From: an uncultured Arcanobacterium sp. | Lineage (GTDB): Bacteria; Actinomycetota; Actinomycetes; Actinomycetales; Actinomycetaceae | Direction: 5' to 3' | Length of the DNA: 64,000 nt | NCBI GenBank assembly: GCA_958428545.1 | Contig: CAUAGM010000005.1 | Location: forward strand, 1-64,000 | Shown here: positions 53,950-62,761 of the stretch, one piece after another | Layout of the letters: each line of letters starts with the position of its first letter | How positions within the stretch are numbered: the first letter of the stretch is position 1 | Translations under genes and position numbers: made by a program | The notes under the pieces: generated by a model | The model's database searches: none | Told to the model about the DNA's origin: nothing | The model's input: the letters and a program-made list of their open reading frames with translations, nothing else

Positions 53950-54222
53950 TTACAGCTTATTCATTGCAGAGAAAAGCTGCTCGTCTTGAATCCGAATCAC
54001 TAAATTTTCAGATTCTGCAACTGCGCTCATTGATGTTTGCAAATCTGAAATACTCAGGTGCTCATCGTCTAGCTCAAGCTGCATAATCATTGTGAAGTAT
54101 TCGTCCATAAGAGTCTGGGAGACGTTCAAAATATTCACTTTCCGCTCAGCCAAAGCATGTGCAACTGCGGCGATAATACCGGGGTGATCAAGACCAGTAA
54201 CGGTAATAATAGCTTTTTTCAT
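53950..54222 (-). CDS. UPF0237 ACT-domain protein
   Basis: This 90-residue protein consists of one ACT domain: KKAIITVTGLDHPGIIAAVA, then VNILNVSQTLMDEYFTMIM. ACT domains bind amino acids or similar ligands as dimers. First gene of the two-gene operon with the UPF0210 gene. Confidence 0.93.
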   Translation of the reverse strand: MKKAIITVTGLDHPGIIAAVAHALAERKVNILNVSQTLMDEYFTMIMQLELDDEHLSISDLQTSMSAVAESENLVIRIQDEQLFSAMNKL

Positions 54223-54293
54223 GCTCTCATTATGGCATCTAGAAGAAGAATTTCGTGTTTTTTAGTTGCGCTGCGTGAGGGTAACATACAACT

Positions 54294-55397
54294 GTGGCTT
54301 TAACTATTGGAATTGCAGGCTTGCCGAATGTGGGCAAGAGTACTCTTTTTAACGCACTCACTCGCCAGAGCGTGCTCGCTGCAAACTATCCGTTTGCGAC
54401 AATCGAACCAAACGTTGGAATCGTTGCTCTCCCAGATGAGCGGCTCGGCAACCTCGCGAAGATGTTCCATTCTGTGAAAGTAGTGCCTGCTACCGTCTCT
54501 TTTGTTGATATTGCAGGTATTGTGCGTGGGGCTTCTCAGGGTGAAGGGCTCGGGAATCAATTCCTTGCAAATATCCGCGAAGCAGATGCTATCTGCCAGG
54601 TGACGCGTGCATTTGCCGATCCAGACGTCACGCACGTAGACGGAAAAGTAGATCCAGCTAGCGATATCGAAACGATTACTACGGAACTCGTACTGGCCGA
54701 TATTCAGACACTCGAAAAAACAATTCCGCGCTTGCATAAAGAGCTCACTGGAAAGAAAATTACCAAAGATGTGCTGGAGCAAGCAGAAGCTGCCCTTGCA
54801 ATTTTGGAAACTGGCGTCACTCTTTTTGCTGCGATGAAAGATTCTAAGAATGGTCTCGATCCAGAAGTGATGAAGACGTTCCAACTAATGACGGCAAAAC
54901 CTTTTATCTACGTATTCAATACCGATGATGAAGGGCTAGCTGATACAGCAATGCAAAAAGAACTGCGAGAGCTTGTTGCTCCAGCAGAAGCGATTTTCCT
55001 GGATGCGAAGTTTGAGGCCGATCTCGTAGAGCTTGAAGAAGATGAGGCACGCGAAATGCTCGCAGAAAACGGGCAGGAAGAAAGTGGCTTGGATCAGCTC
55101 GCTCGAGTTGGTTTTGATACTCTTGGGCTGCAGACGTATCTCACAGCTGGAGAGAAAGAATCGCGCGCATGGACAATCCGCAAAGGCTGGACGGCTCCGC
55201 AGGCAGCAGGAGTTATTCATACTGATTTTGAGCGCGGATTCATTAAAGCAGAGATTGTTTCGTACGATGATCTGATGGCGTGCGGTGGTATGCACGAGGC
55301 AAAAGCTGCTGGAAAAGTTCGTATGGAAGGCAAAGACTACGTGATGGTTGACGGTGACGTGGTCGAGTTCCGCACGGGGCTTACGTCTAAGAAGTAG
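54294..55397 (+). CDS. ychF: Ribosome-binding ATPase YchF
   Basis: This 367-residue Obg-like P-loop protein prefers ATP. It has G1 GLPNVGKSTLFNALT, switch region FATIEPNVG, G3 VDIAGIVRGASQGEGLG, a coiled-coil insert around 130-200, NTDDE in place of NKxD, and a C-terminal TGS domain (LQTYLTAGEKESRAW). TAACAT (54282-54287) ends exactly 6 bases before the GTG start. It is the last core gene before the GC-rich island. Confidence 0.96.
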   Translation: MALTIGIAGLPNVGKSTLFNALTRQSVLAANYPFATIEPNVGIVALPDERLGNLAKMFHSVKVVPATVSFVDIAGIVRGASQGEGLGNQFLANIREADAICQVTRAFADPDVTHVDGKVDPASDIETITTELVLADIQTLEKTIPRLHKELTGKKITKDVLEQAEAALAILETGVTLFAAMKDSKNGLDPEVMKTFQLMTAKPFIYVFNTDDEGLADTAMQKELRELVAPAEAIFLDAKFEADLVELEEDEAREMLAENGQEESGLDQLARVGFDTLGLQTYLTAGEKESRAWTIRKGWTAPQAAGVIHTDFERGFIKAEIVSYDDLMACGGMHEAKAAGKVRMEGKDYVMVDGDVVEFRTGLTSKK

Positions 55398-55406
55398 AAG
55401 AGGGGT

Positions 55407-55622
55407 ATGAATAGTGCCCTATCTACACCCGTCCGCGCAGCCGTCTATCTCCGAATCTCACTAGACCGTGAGATGGACGGGCTTGCCATCGACCGTCAGT
55501 GCGAAGACTGTGAGTCCCTTGCGCGGTTCCGTCGAGGTTTCGCCTGCCGTTCAGGGGCACTGCCGTTTGGGGTGGAGACTATTTGGCATGGCTGCGTCCA
55601 ATGCGGGGAGCCTGACCAATGA
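55407..55622 (+). pseudogene. N-terminal fragment of a large serine recombinase
   Basis: The first 40 residues (RAAVYLRISLDREMDGLAID then RQCEDC) match the catalytic N-terminus of serine integrases, including the nucleophile Ser in YLRIS. After FRR the similarity ends and the frame runs out at 71 residues; the rest of the recombinase (about 400 residues or more) is missing. It lies 9 bases after ychF at the point where base composition changes, so it probably marks an old integration event. Confidence 0.7.
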
Positions 55623-55835
55623 CGCACCCTGGCGGGATGTGACAGTCGAGACGAATCGGTGGATACGCTGGATGTATCCGGTGGCTCGTTTCACCTGATA
55701 TTGGCGGGCGCATGGCACGTATACCCCGTAGCTTTCTGCTGCGCAGGTGTCCAAGGACGGTGGCTAAACCTCGACAAAAGGAATGTTTGGTCGGGTAGGA
55801 CGAAGCATGTACGATGGTCTACCAGCATAGGAGTT
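55623..55835. other. Gap between the recombinase fragment and the ROK gene
   Basis: No supported gene. The ROK frame is open back to 55659, but the extra residues have no regulatory-protein character. Probably recombination debris plus the ROK promoter, which I could not place. Confidence 0.4.
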
Positions 55836-56993
55836 GTGCGTCAGTCAAAGGCGGTCGAAGTGGGCAATCAACAGGCAAGTTCGGAATTGGAAGCGGCTGT
55901 TATCAGCCTTGTCGGTGCCAGGGGGCAGCTGTCGCGTTCTGATATTGCCAAGCTGTTGGGAATTTCGGCTGCCTCGGTGACGAATGCGACGAAACGCTTG
56001 CTGCATCAGGACGTGTTGCGTGAGGTGGGGAAGAAGCCGTCTGATGGTGGGCGGCCTCTGGTGCTGTTGGAGATCAATCAGGAACAGCGTTTTGCGCTGG
56101 GTGTCAAGCTGACGCCCAATCACATCGTTATGGCAAAGGCCGATATGAATGGTCACATCAGTACCGGTGTCTCCCTTGATGTGAATATGCGCAAGTCGTC
56201 TGCCTTTGACGAGATTGCTGATGTCATTAAAGAGTATATCCGCCCATTCCGCCGTCAACTACTGGGGATTGGTGTGGCTGTACCTGGGCGCGTTGACCCC
56301 GGCAATCCAGATGTCCTCAATGCGCCGACGCTGGGATGGGAAAACAAAAATTTTGGTCGGCATCTGCGGCGGCAAACCGACTTGCCGGTGGTCATTGACA
56401 ATGATGTCAATGCGTTGGCTGTGGCGGAAAAGCTCTATCAGGGCACCGGAAGTGAAAGCACTCTGTTGGTGACCATCGGGTATGGCATTGGTGCTGCCAT
56501 CACCGTCGAGGGAAAAGTGTTGCATGGAGCTCACGGCGCTGCCGCAGAATTGGGGCATACGGCCATTGATGATTCGGACGAGCCCTGTGTGTGCGGGCTC
56601 AAGGGGTGTTTGGAGACGTATATCAGCGATGACTCTTTGGTGCGTAGGGCGCGTGAAATGAGGATATTGACGCCCAGCCAGGGGAAGCGCCACCTGAATA
56701 CAATGGCCGAGTCAGGAGATGCGCAGGCGCTGGCCCTGTTTTGTGATGCAGGGGAAAAACTGGGTGTCGCCGTGGCAAATCTGGTCCAACTGTGCGATCC
56801 TGCGGCGATGACGATTTCAGGTGAGGGCGTTGACATGTGGCACCATTGGGAGCCTGGCTTCAGCGCTGCACTACGCAGACGAACCGCTTCTGTCTATCAC
56901 GATCTACCGATCACGGTTCAACCGTGGTCAGAGGACATGTGGGCGTATGGTGCGGCTTCACTCGTTTTCGCTCAGCCTTTGGGTGGGTGTTAA
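55836..56993 (+). CDS. ROK-family transcriptional regulator
   Basis: The protein has about 385 residues. The N-terminal winged HTH (QLSRSDIAKLLGISAASVTN) is followed by a ROK sugar-kinase-like domain with IGVAVPGRVDPGN, VVIDNDVNALAVAEKL, GYGIGAAIT, the zinc motif CVCGLKGCLE preceded by GHTAI, and a final block near TISGEGV. Such regulators repress sugar operons until the sugar binds. Start uncertain: GTG at 55836 or GTG at 55860, the latter with AAAGG about 8 bases upstream. It heads the GC-richer sugar island and probably controls it. Confidence 0.88.
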   Translation: MRQSKAVEVGNQQASSELEAAVISLVGARGQLSRSDIAKLLGISAASVTNATKRLLHQDVLREVGKKPSDGGRPLVLLEINQEQRFALGVKLTPNHIVMAKADMNGHISTGVSLDVNMRKSSAFDEIADVIKEYIRPFRRQLLGIGVAVPGRVDPGNPDVLNAPTLGWENKNFGRHLRRQTDLPVVIDNDVNALAVAEKLYQGTGSESTLLVTIGYGIGAAITVEGKVLHGAHGAAAELGHTAIDDSDEPCVCGLKGCLETYISDDSLVRRAREMRILTPSQGKRHLNTMAESGDAQALALFCDAGEKLGVAVANLVQLCDPAAMTISGEGVDMWHHWEPGFSAALRRRTASVYHDLPITVQPWSEDMWAYGAASLVFAQPLGGC

Positions 56994-57157
56994 GCCGGTA
57001 CTGCCCACTTGAGCTATCAGTGCCGGGTCATTCCTCGTCTAGGTGGAGCTACCCTTTGGCATTGTTATGGAACTGTTATATAAATCGGCTTTACTTTTCT
57101 GTGGTGATGGGGTATTCCTTAGTTATCTCTTTTTTTAGATATGAAATAAGGGGTTGA

Positions 57158-57351
57158 GATGCAAACATCCCGTCACCGAACAGGACTGATGACCATGCTG
57201 TTGACAGTAGTGATGGCGTGCGTACTTGCCGCTGCCTGCACATGCCGGCACCCTGTCAGGCATCTATCACAATCAGTACGGCACCGATGACCTGTACTCG
57301 CAAGACCCCTGTGAACGCCAACCCCATGACCCTGAAGTCTGAACGTCCAAA
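57158..57351 (+). pseudogene. Remnant of a lipoprotein (binding-protein-like) gene
   Basis: From the ATG at 57158 a signal peptide with lipobox LAAAC is readable, but the frame stops after 43 codons. A second frame continues as GTLSGIYHNQYGTDDLYSQD and soon stops. This is the leftover of a secreted protein, perhaps an earlier binding protein of this locus. It fills most of the 405-base gap between the ROK gene and the permease. Confidence 0.55.
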
Positions 57352-57398
57352 CATAAAGGCGCCAAATTGAAATCATCACACCTAATTGGTAGAAGAAA

Positions 57399-58292
57399 AT
57401 GAAAACCAACCGATTATTCACCCGAAAACTGAGGCATACAGGATGGGCAGCGTTTTTCCTGCTTCCCAGTCTGCTTCCACTGCTGCTGTTCACTTTCTGG
57501 CCCATGCTGCAATCAATATGGATCAGTCTGCACCAGTGGAATATGATTTCCGACCCGACGTGGGTTGGCCTGCGCAACTACCAGAAGCTACTGACGGATC
57601 CAAACACCCTCAGGTACTTCGGACACACGCTTGGCTACGTGGCGGGTTACCTGCCGCTTGTCTACGTCGGCGGCCTTGGCTTGGCTGTCGCCCTGAACCA
57701 CAAGATGCCGGCACGAGGATTCTTCAGGGCTATGTACTTTCTGCCGGTGATCACATCATGGGTTGTTGTCGCCCTGGTCTGGAAATGGATTCTCAACCCG
57801 GCAAACGGTGTCGTCAACGCGATTCTGGGTACCCTGGGTTTACCCGAACCGGGATGGTGGACAGATCCCCAATGGTCGCTGGTGTCTGTCATATTGGCAT
57901 CCGCGTGGAAAGACCTGGGTTTCGTCATGATCATCCTGCTGGCAGGACTACAAGGCATCTCCCCAGAACTGTATGAAGCGGGACGCGTTGACGGCGCATC
58001 AAAGTGGGAACAATTCAGGCACATCACACTGCCACTGTTGACACCATCATCATTTGTCGTATTGGTGATCAGTCTGATCAACGGTTTCCAGGTCTTTGAC
58101 CAGGTGTATGTGATGACATCGGGTGGGCCGCAGGGTTCCTCCCAGGTGATTGTCGGACAGGTTTACGACCTGACCTTCAGATACGGGCGAGCAGGCGAGG
58201 CTTCAGCACTGTCATGGATGCTCTTCGTCGTCATCCTTCTCATCACCCTTGTTCAACTGTACGGTCAGAAGAAGTGGGTGAACTATGCGTAA
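57399..58292 (+). CDS. Sugar ABC importer permease, MalF-like
   Basis: This 297-residue CUT1-class permease has six helices. The EAA loop for ATPase contact reads LYEAGRVDGASKWEQFRHIT near residue 190. FLLPSLLPLLLFTFWPM is the usual first helix. It overlaps the second permease gene by 8 bases. No ATPase gene is present in the cluster, so it probably uses a shared MsiK-type ATPase elsewhere. Confidence 0.93.
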   Translation: MKTNRLFTRKLRHTGWAAFFLLPSLLPLLLFTFWPMLQSIWISLHQWNMISDPTWVGLRNYQKLLTDPNTLRYFGHTLGYVAGYLPLVYVGGLGLAVALNHKMPARGFFRAMYFLPVITSWVVVALVWKWILNPANGVVNAILGTLGLPEPGWWTDPQWSLVSVILASAWKDLGFVMIILLAGLQGISPELYEAGRVDGASKWEQFRHITLPLLTPSSFVVLVISLINGFQVFDQVYVMTSGGPQGSSQVIVGQVYDLTFRYGRAGEASALSWMLFVVILLITLVQLYGQKKWVNYA

Positions 58293-59106
58293 GCAAAACA
58301 CCACTCAACGCGGGACTTTACTGCTTCTGCTGGCACTGGGTGTCTTCATCATGATGTTCCCGTTTCTGTGGACATTCATCACATCAATCACACCCAATGG
58401 ATCCTTGTCCGCTGGGCCATCGTTAATCGTCAAGAACCCAACGTGGGATGCGTATCGTCAGCTTTTCGCGACCCTGCCTATGGGGCGGATCATCCTCAAC
58501 TCCGTCTTTGTCACGGTCATTTCCACCGTCCTTCAGCTGATAACCGGTTCAATGGCAGGATATGCATTTGCACGCCTGGAGTTTCCTGGGAAGAAAGTGC
58601 TCTTCAGCCTATACCTGGCAACGATGATGATTCCTCTGCAGGTTCTCATCACGCCACTGTTCACGCTGTTCAAAGACCTGAATCTGCACGACACATATTT
58701 CGCGTTGATTGCCCCCACAGTGACCTCAGTCTTTGGTGTCTTCATGCTTCGCCAGGCAATACGGGCTGTACCCAAAGAACTGGATGAGGCCGCAACCATC
58801 GATGGTGCCGGTCACCTGCAAATCTTCGGCAGAATCATCCTTCCGCTTATCAAACCGAGCCTGGCGACAGTGGGTGTCATGGCCTTCATGAACACATGGA
58901 ACAGCTTCCTATGGCCACTGGTTGCCATTCGGTCACCCGAATACCAGACATTACCTCTTGGCCTGTCCGCACTTCACGGCCAGTTCACAACAGAGTGGAA
59001 TATCGTCATGGCGGGTTCCGTCATCTCAATCATTCCAATCGCGGTGTTCTATCTATTTGCGCAACGTTACATCATCGAAGGTGTAGCTCACAGCGGTCTG
59101 AAATAG
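58285..59106 (+). CDS. Sugar ABC importer permease, MalG-like
   Basis: This 273-residue CUT1-class partner permease has six helices and EAA loop LDEAATIDGAGHLQIFGRII near residue 170. FMLRQAIRAVPKELDEA and the late NTWNSFLWPLVAI are typical. Translationally coupled to the MalF-like gene. Confidence 0.93.
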   Translation: MRKQNTTQRGTLLLLLALGVFIMMFPFLWTFITSITPNGSLSAGPSLIVKNPTWDAYRQLFATLPMGRIILNSVFVTVISTVLQLITGSMAGYAFARLEFPGKKVLFSLYLATMMIPLQVLITPLFTLFKDLNLHDTYFALIAPTVTSVFGVFMLRQAIRAVPKELDEAATIDGAGHLQIFGRIILPLIKPSLATVGVMAFMNTWNSFLWPLVAIRSPEYQTLPLGLSALHGQFTTEWNIVMAGSVISIIPIAVFYLFAQRYIIEGVAHSGLK

Positions 59107-59139
59107 GGCATCTTCACAACACAAAGAAAGGAAAACCCG

Positions 59140-60405
59140 ATGCTAAACAAGGGTATTCGAAACGTTGCGCTGCTGCTTGCATCAACTCTTGTATTCGCAG
59201 GTTGTGCCCAAGGGTCTGCCACGCGAAGCGACAACGCAACATCCGGTTCCGCAGGCGGAACCACAGTCCGCTACATGAACTTCTCAGCAAATGGGGGACA
59301 TGAAGAAGACCTGCAAGCCATTGCTGACGCATTCCATGAAGAAAACCCAGACGTCACCGTCCAAATCGAAACAATCCCCTACGACGACTATTTTGTCAAA
59401 CTGCAGACAGCAGTTGCCGGCGGAACCGCAGGCGATGCCTTCGAATTGAACTACGAGAACTTCGTCACCTACGCCAAGAACGGGTCTCTGGCACCGCTGA
59501 AAGGTATCGATGACAGCCAATACCGCAAGAGCCTGATCGACGGGTTCAAAGTTGACGGAACACAGTACGGGCTGCCCGAATCATTCAGCAACGTTGTCCT
59601 GTTCTACAACAAAGACCTGTTCGAACAAAAGGGAGTGGCTCTGCCAACCAGCAGCTGGACATGGGCCGATGAACAGGCAGCAGCCGAAGCCTTGACGGAC
59701 ACCGCTGCGGGAGTCTGGGGCGACTACCAGCCCATCACCTACAACGAATTCTATAAGACCCTGGAACAATCAGGTGGCAAGTTCTTCAGCGACGACGGCA
59801 AGAGCGTGGCCTTTAACTCGCCTGAAGGTGTTGAAGCTGCGTCATGGCTGATCAACAAGTCCGGTAAGACCATGCCAACTGAAGCAGATGGTGCAGGAAC
59901 AGCAGACTTCGACACCAACCTGTTCAAAGAAGGTAAGTTGGCGATGTGGCACTCAGGAGTTTGGATGTTCAGCGGCCTGCAAGATGCGCCATTCAACTGG
60001 GATATTGTCGTTGAGCCGGGCAATACACAGCCTGCGTCCGCTATGTTCGCAAACGGGGCGGTTGTGAGCGCAAAGTCATCTAACACCGAGGCGGCGACAA
60101 AGTGGGTCTCCTACCTGACATCCTCTAAGACCATGTCGAATATTCGCCTGGAAAAGTCGTGGGAACTGCCGCCCGTAGCTGACAATGCCGTGTTTGAAAG
60201 CTACCTCAGCCAAGGAAAGCCCAGCAATCGCCAGGCTGTCCTGGATTCTCTGGACCACGGTGTGCTGCCACCCGTCATTGAATCACAGCAGGAAATGCAG
60301 GACATCCTTAACGATGAGCTCAGCGCCGCAAGCGCTGGACGTAAGGGTGTTGATGCCGCATTGAGCGATGCGGCGAGCAAGATCAACGCGTTGCTGCAGC
60401 AGTAG
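59140..60405 (+). CDS. Sugar-binding lipoprotein of the ABC importer
   Basis: This 421-residue lipoprotein has lipobox VFAGC, then a Ser/Gly/Ala linker and the extracellular solute-binding family 1 fold, beginning TTVRYMNFSANGGHEEDLQA. Aromatic residues typical of sugar stacking (YYND-type loop FYNKDLFEQKG, WTWADEQAAA) are present. AAAGGAAA precedes the ATG. The associated GH31 and GH13 genes point to an alpha-linked glucoside or xyloside as ligand. Confidence 0.92.
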   Translation: MLNKGIRNVALLLASTLVFAGCAQGSATRSDNATSGSAGGTTVRYMNFSANGGHEEDLQAIADAFHEENPDVTVQIETIPYDDYFVKLQTAVAGGTAGDAFELNYENFVTYAKNGSLAPLKGIDDSQYRKSLIDGFKVDGTQYGLPESFSNVVLFYNKDLFEQKGVALPTSSWTWADEQAAAEALTDTAAGVWGDYQPITYNEFYKTLEQSGGKFFSDDGKSVAFNSPEGVEAASWLINKSGKTMPTEADGAGTADFDTNLFKEGKLAMWHSGVWMFSGLQDAPFNWDIVVEPGNTQPASAMFANGAVVSAKSSNTEAATKWVSYLTSSKTMSNIRLEKSWELPPVADNAVFESYLSQGKPSNRQAVLDSLDHGVLPPVIESQQEMQDILNDELSAASAGRKGVDAALSDAASKINALLQQ

Positions 60406-60436
60406 CCACCTCTCCATCGTTTCTTTTCCACCTTCA

Positions 60437-60487
60437 GGGTGCTTGCATACGCATTCGCAACATTCGCAAGTGCGTATGCAAGCACCC
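60437..60487 (+). terminator. 17-bp perfect hairpin after the binding-protein gene
   Basis: GGGTGCTTGCATACGCA (60437-60453) pairs perfectly with TGCGTATGCAAGCACCC (60471-60487) around a 17-base loop that holds two ATTCGCAA copies. It may attenuate read-through from the importer genes into the glycosidases, keeping binding-protein mRNA high. No T-run follows. Confidence 0.6.
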
Positions 60488-60492
60488 CAGTA

Positions 60493-60501
60493 CCCCCCCC
60501 C
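60493..60501. repeat. C9 homopolymer upstream of the GH31 gene
   Basis: Nine consecutive C lie 5 bases after the hairpin and 22 bases before the GH31 start. The tract is outside the likely coding sequence but would be in frame if translation began at the GTG at 60439. Confidence 0.85.
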
Positions 60502-60522
60502 ATGATTTCTTTAGGAACCTCT

Positions 60523-62751
60523 ATGTCTCTCATTGTCCACAACCCCTACGGCGTTGAACACCCCTATGCGCGCTCGCTGGATCAGCTAAGTCCCAGTATT
60601 CCAGTTGTTTCTCAACCATTGGTGATTGGGGTGATAGTTGAAGAAAAAGTGGATAGCGTGCACTGCGTCATCGTGACAGAAGACGACCAGACGGTTCTTG
60701 TCATGCACCCGGTTGACGGTGAGGACAGTGATGCCGCCCTGCTGGCCGGAGGTACCGGACACCTGGCCGAAGCCCAGCAGGCGGCTATGAAAGCAGACAA
60801 TGGTTGGCAATGCACGATTGACTCTGTCTCACCGACACCGTGCGATTACCGCTTCGAGGTGATAAAGGCTGACGGGACGACAGAAAAAAGCAGGGTCTTC
60901 CACCTTTCACCCGCAGCGTGGAAACAGGGTGACTGTGGGACAATAACGGGCGCCAAGGAAAAGCTCATCGGCAGGGCAACCGAGTGGCTTGTATCCGAAA
61001 GGGGCGTGCACCGTGTGCGTTTTGCCTTGGCCCTGCGCGATGACGAACATGTCATCGGTTTTGGCGAACGCTACGACTATGTTGACCAGCGGGGACATCA
61101 TCTGGATTCGGTGGTCTTTGAACAATATAAGGGCCAGGGAAAGCATCACCGGACCTACCTGCCGATGCCTTATGCCCAGGTGATTGACGAAAAGGGGCAG
61201 GCTTGGGGGTTCCACGTTGATACCAGTAGGCGCGTATGGTTCGATGTCGGCGAGACAACGAAGGATCGCATCACCATTGAGGCAGAGATGGGTGAGCAAC
61301 TTGTGGGGCAGGCCAATCTTGACCTCCACCTGTGGTGTGGTACCCCGGCTGACGTACTGTCAGGTTTCCTTGAGGTCGCAGGGAGTCCAGAAGAAATGCC
61401 TGAGTGGGTTTTTGGACTGTGGGCGTCCGGTAATGAATGGAACACCCAGCAGCTGGTCATGCAGCAGATGGACAGACACCAAGAGGAAAACATCCCCGTG
61501 TCGGTTGTCGTTATCGAGGCTTGGAGTGACGAAGAGGGGTTCACCATCTTCCGTGATGCACAGTATCAGCCCAACGGGGGACGCGTCTTCAACGGTGGTG
61601 ACTTCACATATCCTCATGACGGTGCGTGGCCGAATCCTCAAGCGATGATTCGTGAACTGCATAAACGTGGTACGAAGGTCATCCTATGGCAGATTCCGCT
61701 GCAACAGAACATGGAAGACCTGGGGGAACAGGCGACCCTGCAAAAGGATGCCCTCATTGAATCAGGCCACTACGTCAGGGAAGCTGATGGCAGCCCATAC
61801 AGGAATCGGGGTTGGTGGTTCCCGGGTGCGTTCATGCCTGACTTTTCCACGGAAGACGGAAGAAAATGGTGGACGGATCATCGCCGCTACCTGGTTCGTG
61901 ACCTAGATATTGACGGATTCAAGACTGACGGAGGTGAGCACGCGTGGGGTCACGACCTGCGGTACGCAGACGGTAAACGTGGCGATGAGGGAAACAATCT
62001 GGTTCCCGTCAATTACGCTCGCGCCTACGGGGACCTGTTGAAATCAGAGGGCAAAGCCCCCGTCACCTTCAGCCGCGCCGGCTTCACAGGGTCGCAGGCC
62101 CATGGGATCTACTGGGCGGGAGATGAAGACTCAACGTGGGAGGCATTCCGTAGTTCGATCACCGCTGGAATCACAGCTGGTGTCAGCGGCATCCTCTACT
62201 GGGGGTGGGACATAGCGGGATTCTCAGGCGAACTGCCTGAAGCCGAGTTGTATGCACGGGCTATGGGGGCCTCAACGTTCATGCCTATCATGCAGTACCA
62301 CTCCGAGTTCAACAATCACCAGCTGCCATTGAAGGACCGCACACCGTGGAACGTTGCCGAGCAACGAAACGCACCGGAAATCATCGACCTTGTCCGTCAT
62401 TTCGTTGCAGTGCGTGACAGGCTTCGTCCCTACCTGGTTCAACAGGCTCGTGAGAGTATTCGAAGTGGTAAGCCCCTGATGCGTGCCCTGTTCTTCGATT
62501 ATGGCCACGACCGGGCGATCTGGGCTTATCCACAGCAGTATCAACTGGGGGACGCGCTGCTGATCAATCCGATCACCCGCCCCGATGTCACTGAATGGAA
62601 GACATACCTTCCCTTGGGGCACCAATGGCGTGACTTCTGGACAGGTGAACTGTATGAGGGTGGACAGCTGGTCGCATCCTCCACCAGCTGGATGAACCCC
62701 CCAGTCTATATCAATCAGGATGCCTACGTGACCGGCACGGCAAACCTGTGA
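60523..62751 (+). CDS. GH31 alpha-glucosidase/alpha-xylosidase
   Basis: This protein of about 742 residues acts in the cytosol, as no signal peptide is present. The N-terminal galactose-mutarotase-like domain contains FALALRDDEHVIGFGERYDY. The catalytic barrel carries the nucleophile Asp in IDGFKTDGGEHAWGH and the acid/base Asp in IYWAGDEDSTWEAF; GILYWGWDIAGFSGELPEAE is also typical. I use the ATG at 60523 with AGGA 6 bases upstream; upstream in-frame starts lie inside the hairpin and C tract. It would split the sugar brought in by the importer. Confidence 0.92.
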   Translation: MSLIVHNPYGVEHPYARSLDQLSPSIPVVSQPLVIGVIVEEKVDSVHCVIVTEDDQTVLVMHPVDGEDSDAALLAGGTGHLAEAQQAAMKADNGWQCTIDSVSPTPCDYRFEVIKADGTTEKSRVFHLSPAAWKQGDCGTITGAKEKLIGRATEWLVSERGVHRVRFALALRDDEHVIGFGERYDYVDQRGHHLDSVVFEQYKGQGKHHRTYLPMPYAQVIDEKGQAWGFHVDTSRRVWFDVGETTKDRITIEAEMGEQLVGQANLDLHLWCGTPADVLSGFLEVAGSPEEMPEWVFGLWASGNEWNTQQLVMQQMDRHQEENIPVSVVVIEAWSDEEGFTIFRDAQYQPNGGRVFNGGDFTYPHDGAWPNPQAMIRELHKRGTKVILWQIPLQQNMEDLGEQATLQKDALIESGHYVREADGSPYRNRGWWFPGAFMPDFSTEDGRKWWTDHRRYLVRDLDIDGFKTDGGEHAWGHDLRYADGKRGDEGNNLVPVNYARAYGDLLKSEGKAPVTFSRAGFTGSQAHGIYWAGDEDSTWEAFRSSITAGITAGVSGILYWGWDIAGFSGELPEAELYARAMGASTFMPIMQYHSEFNNHQLPLKDRTPWNVAEQRNAPEIIDLVRHFVAVRDRLRPYLVQQARESIRSGKPLMRALFFDYGHDRAIWAYPQQYQLGDALLINPITRPDVTEWKTYLPLGHQWRDFWTGELYEGGQLVASSTSWMNPPVYINQDAYVTGTANL

Positions 62752-62761
62752 AAGGTCAGAA

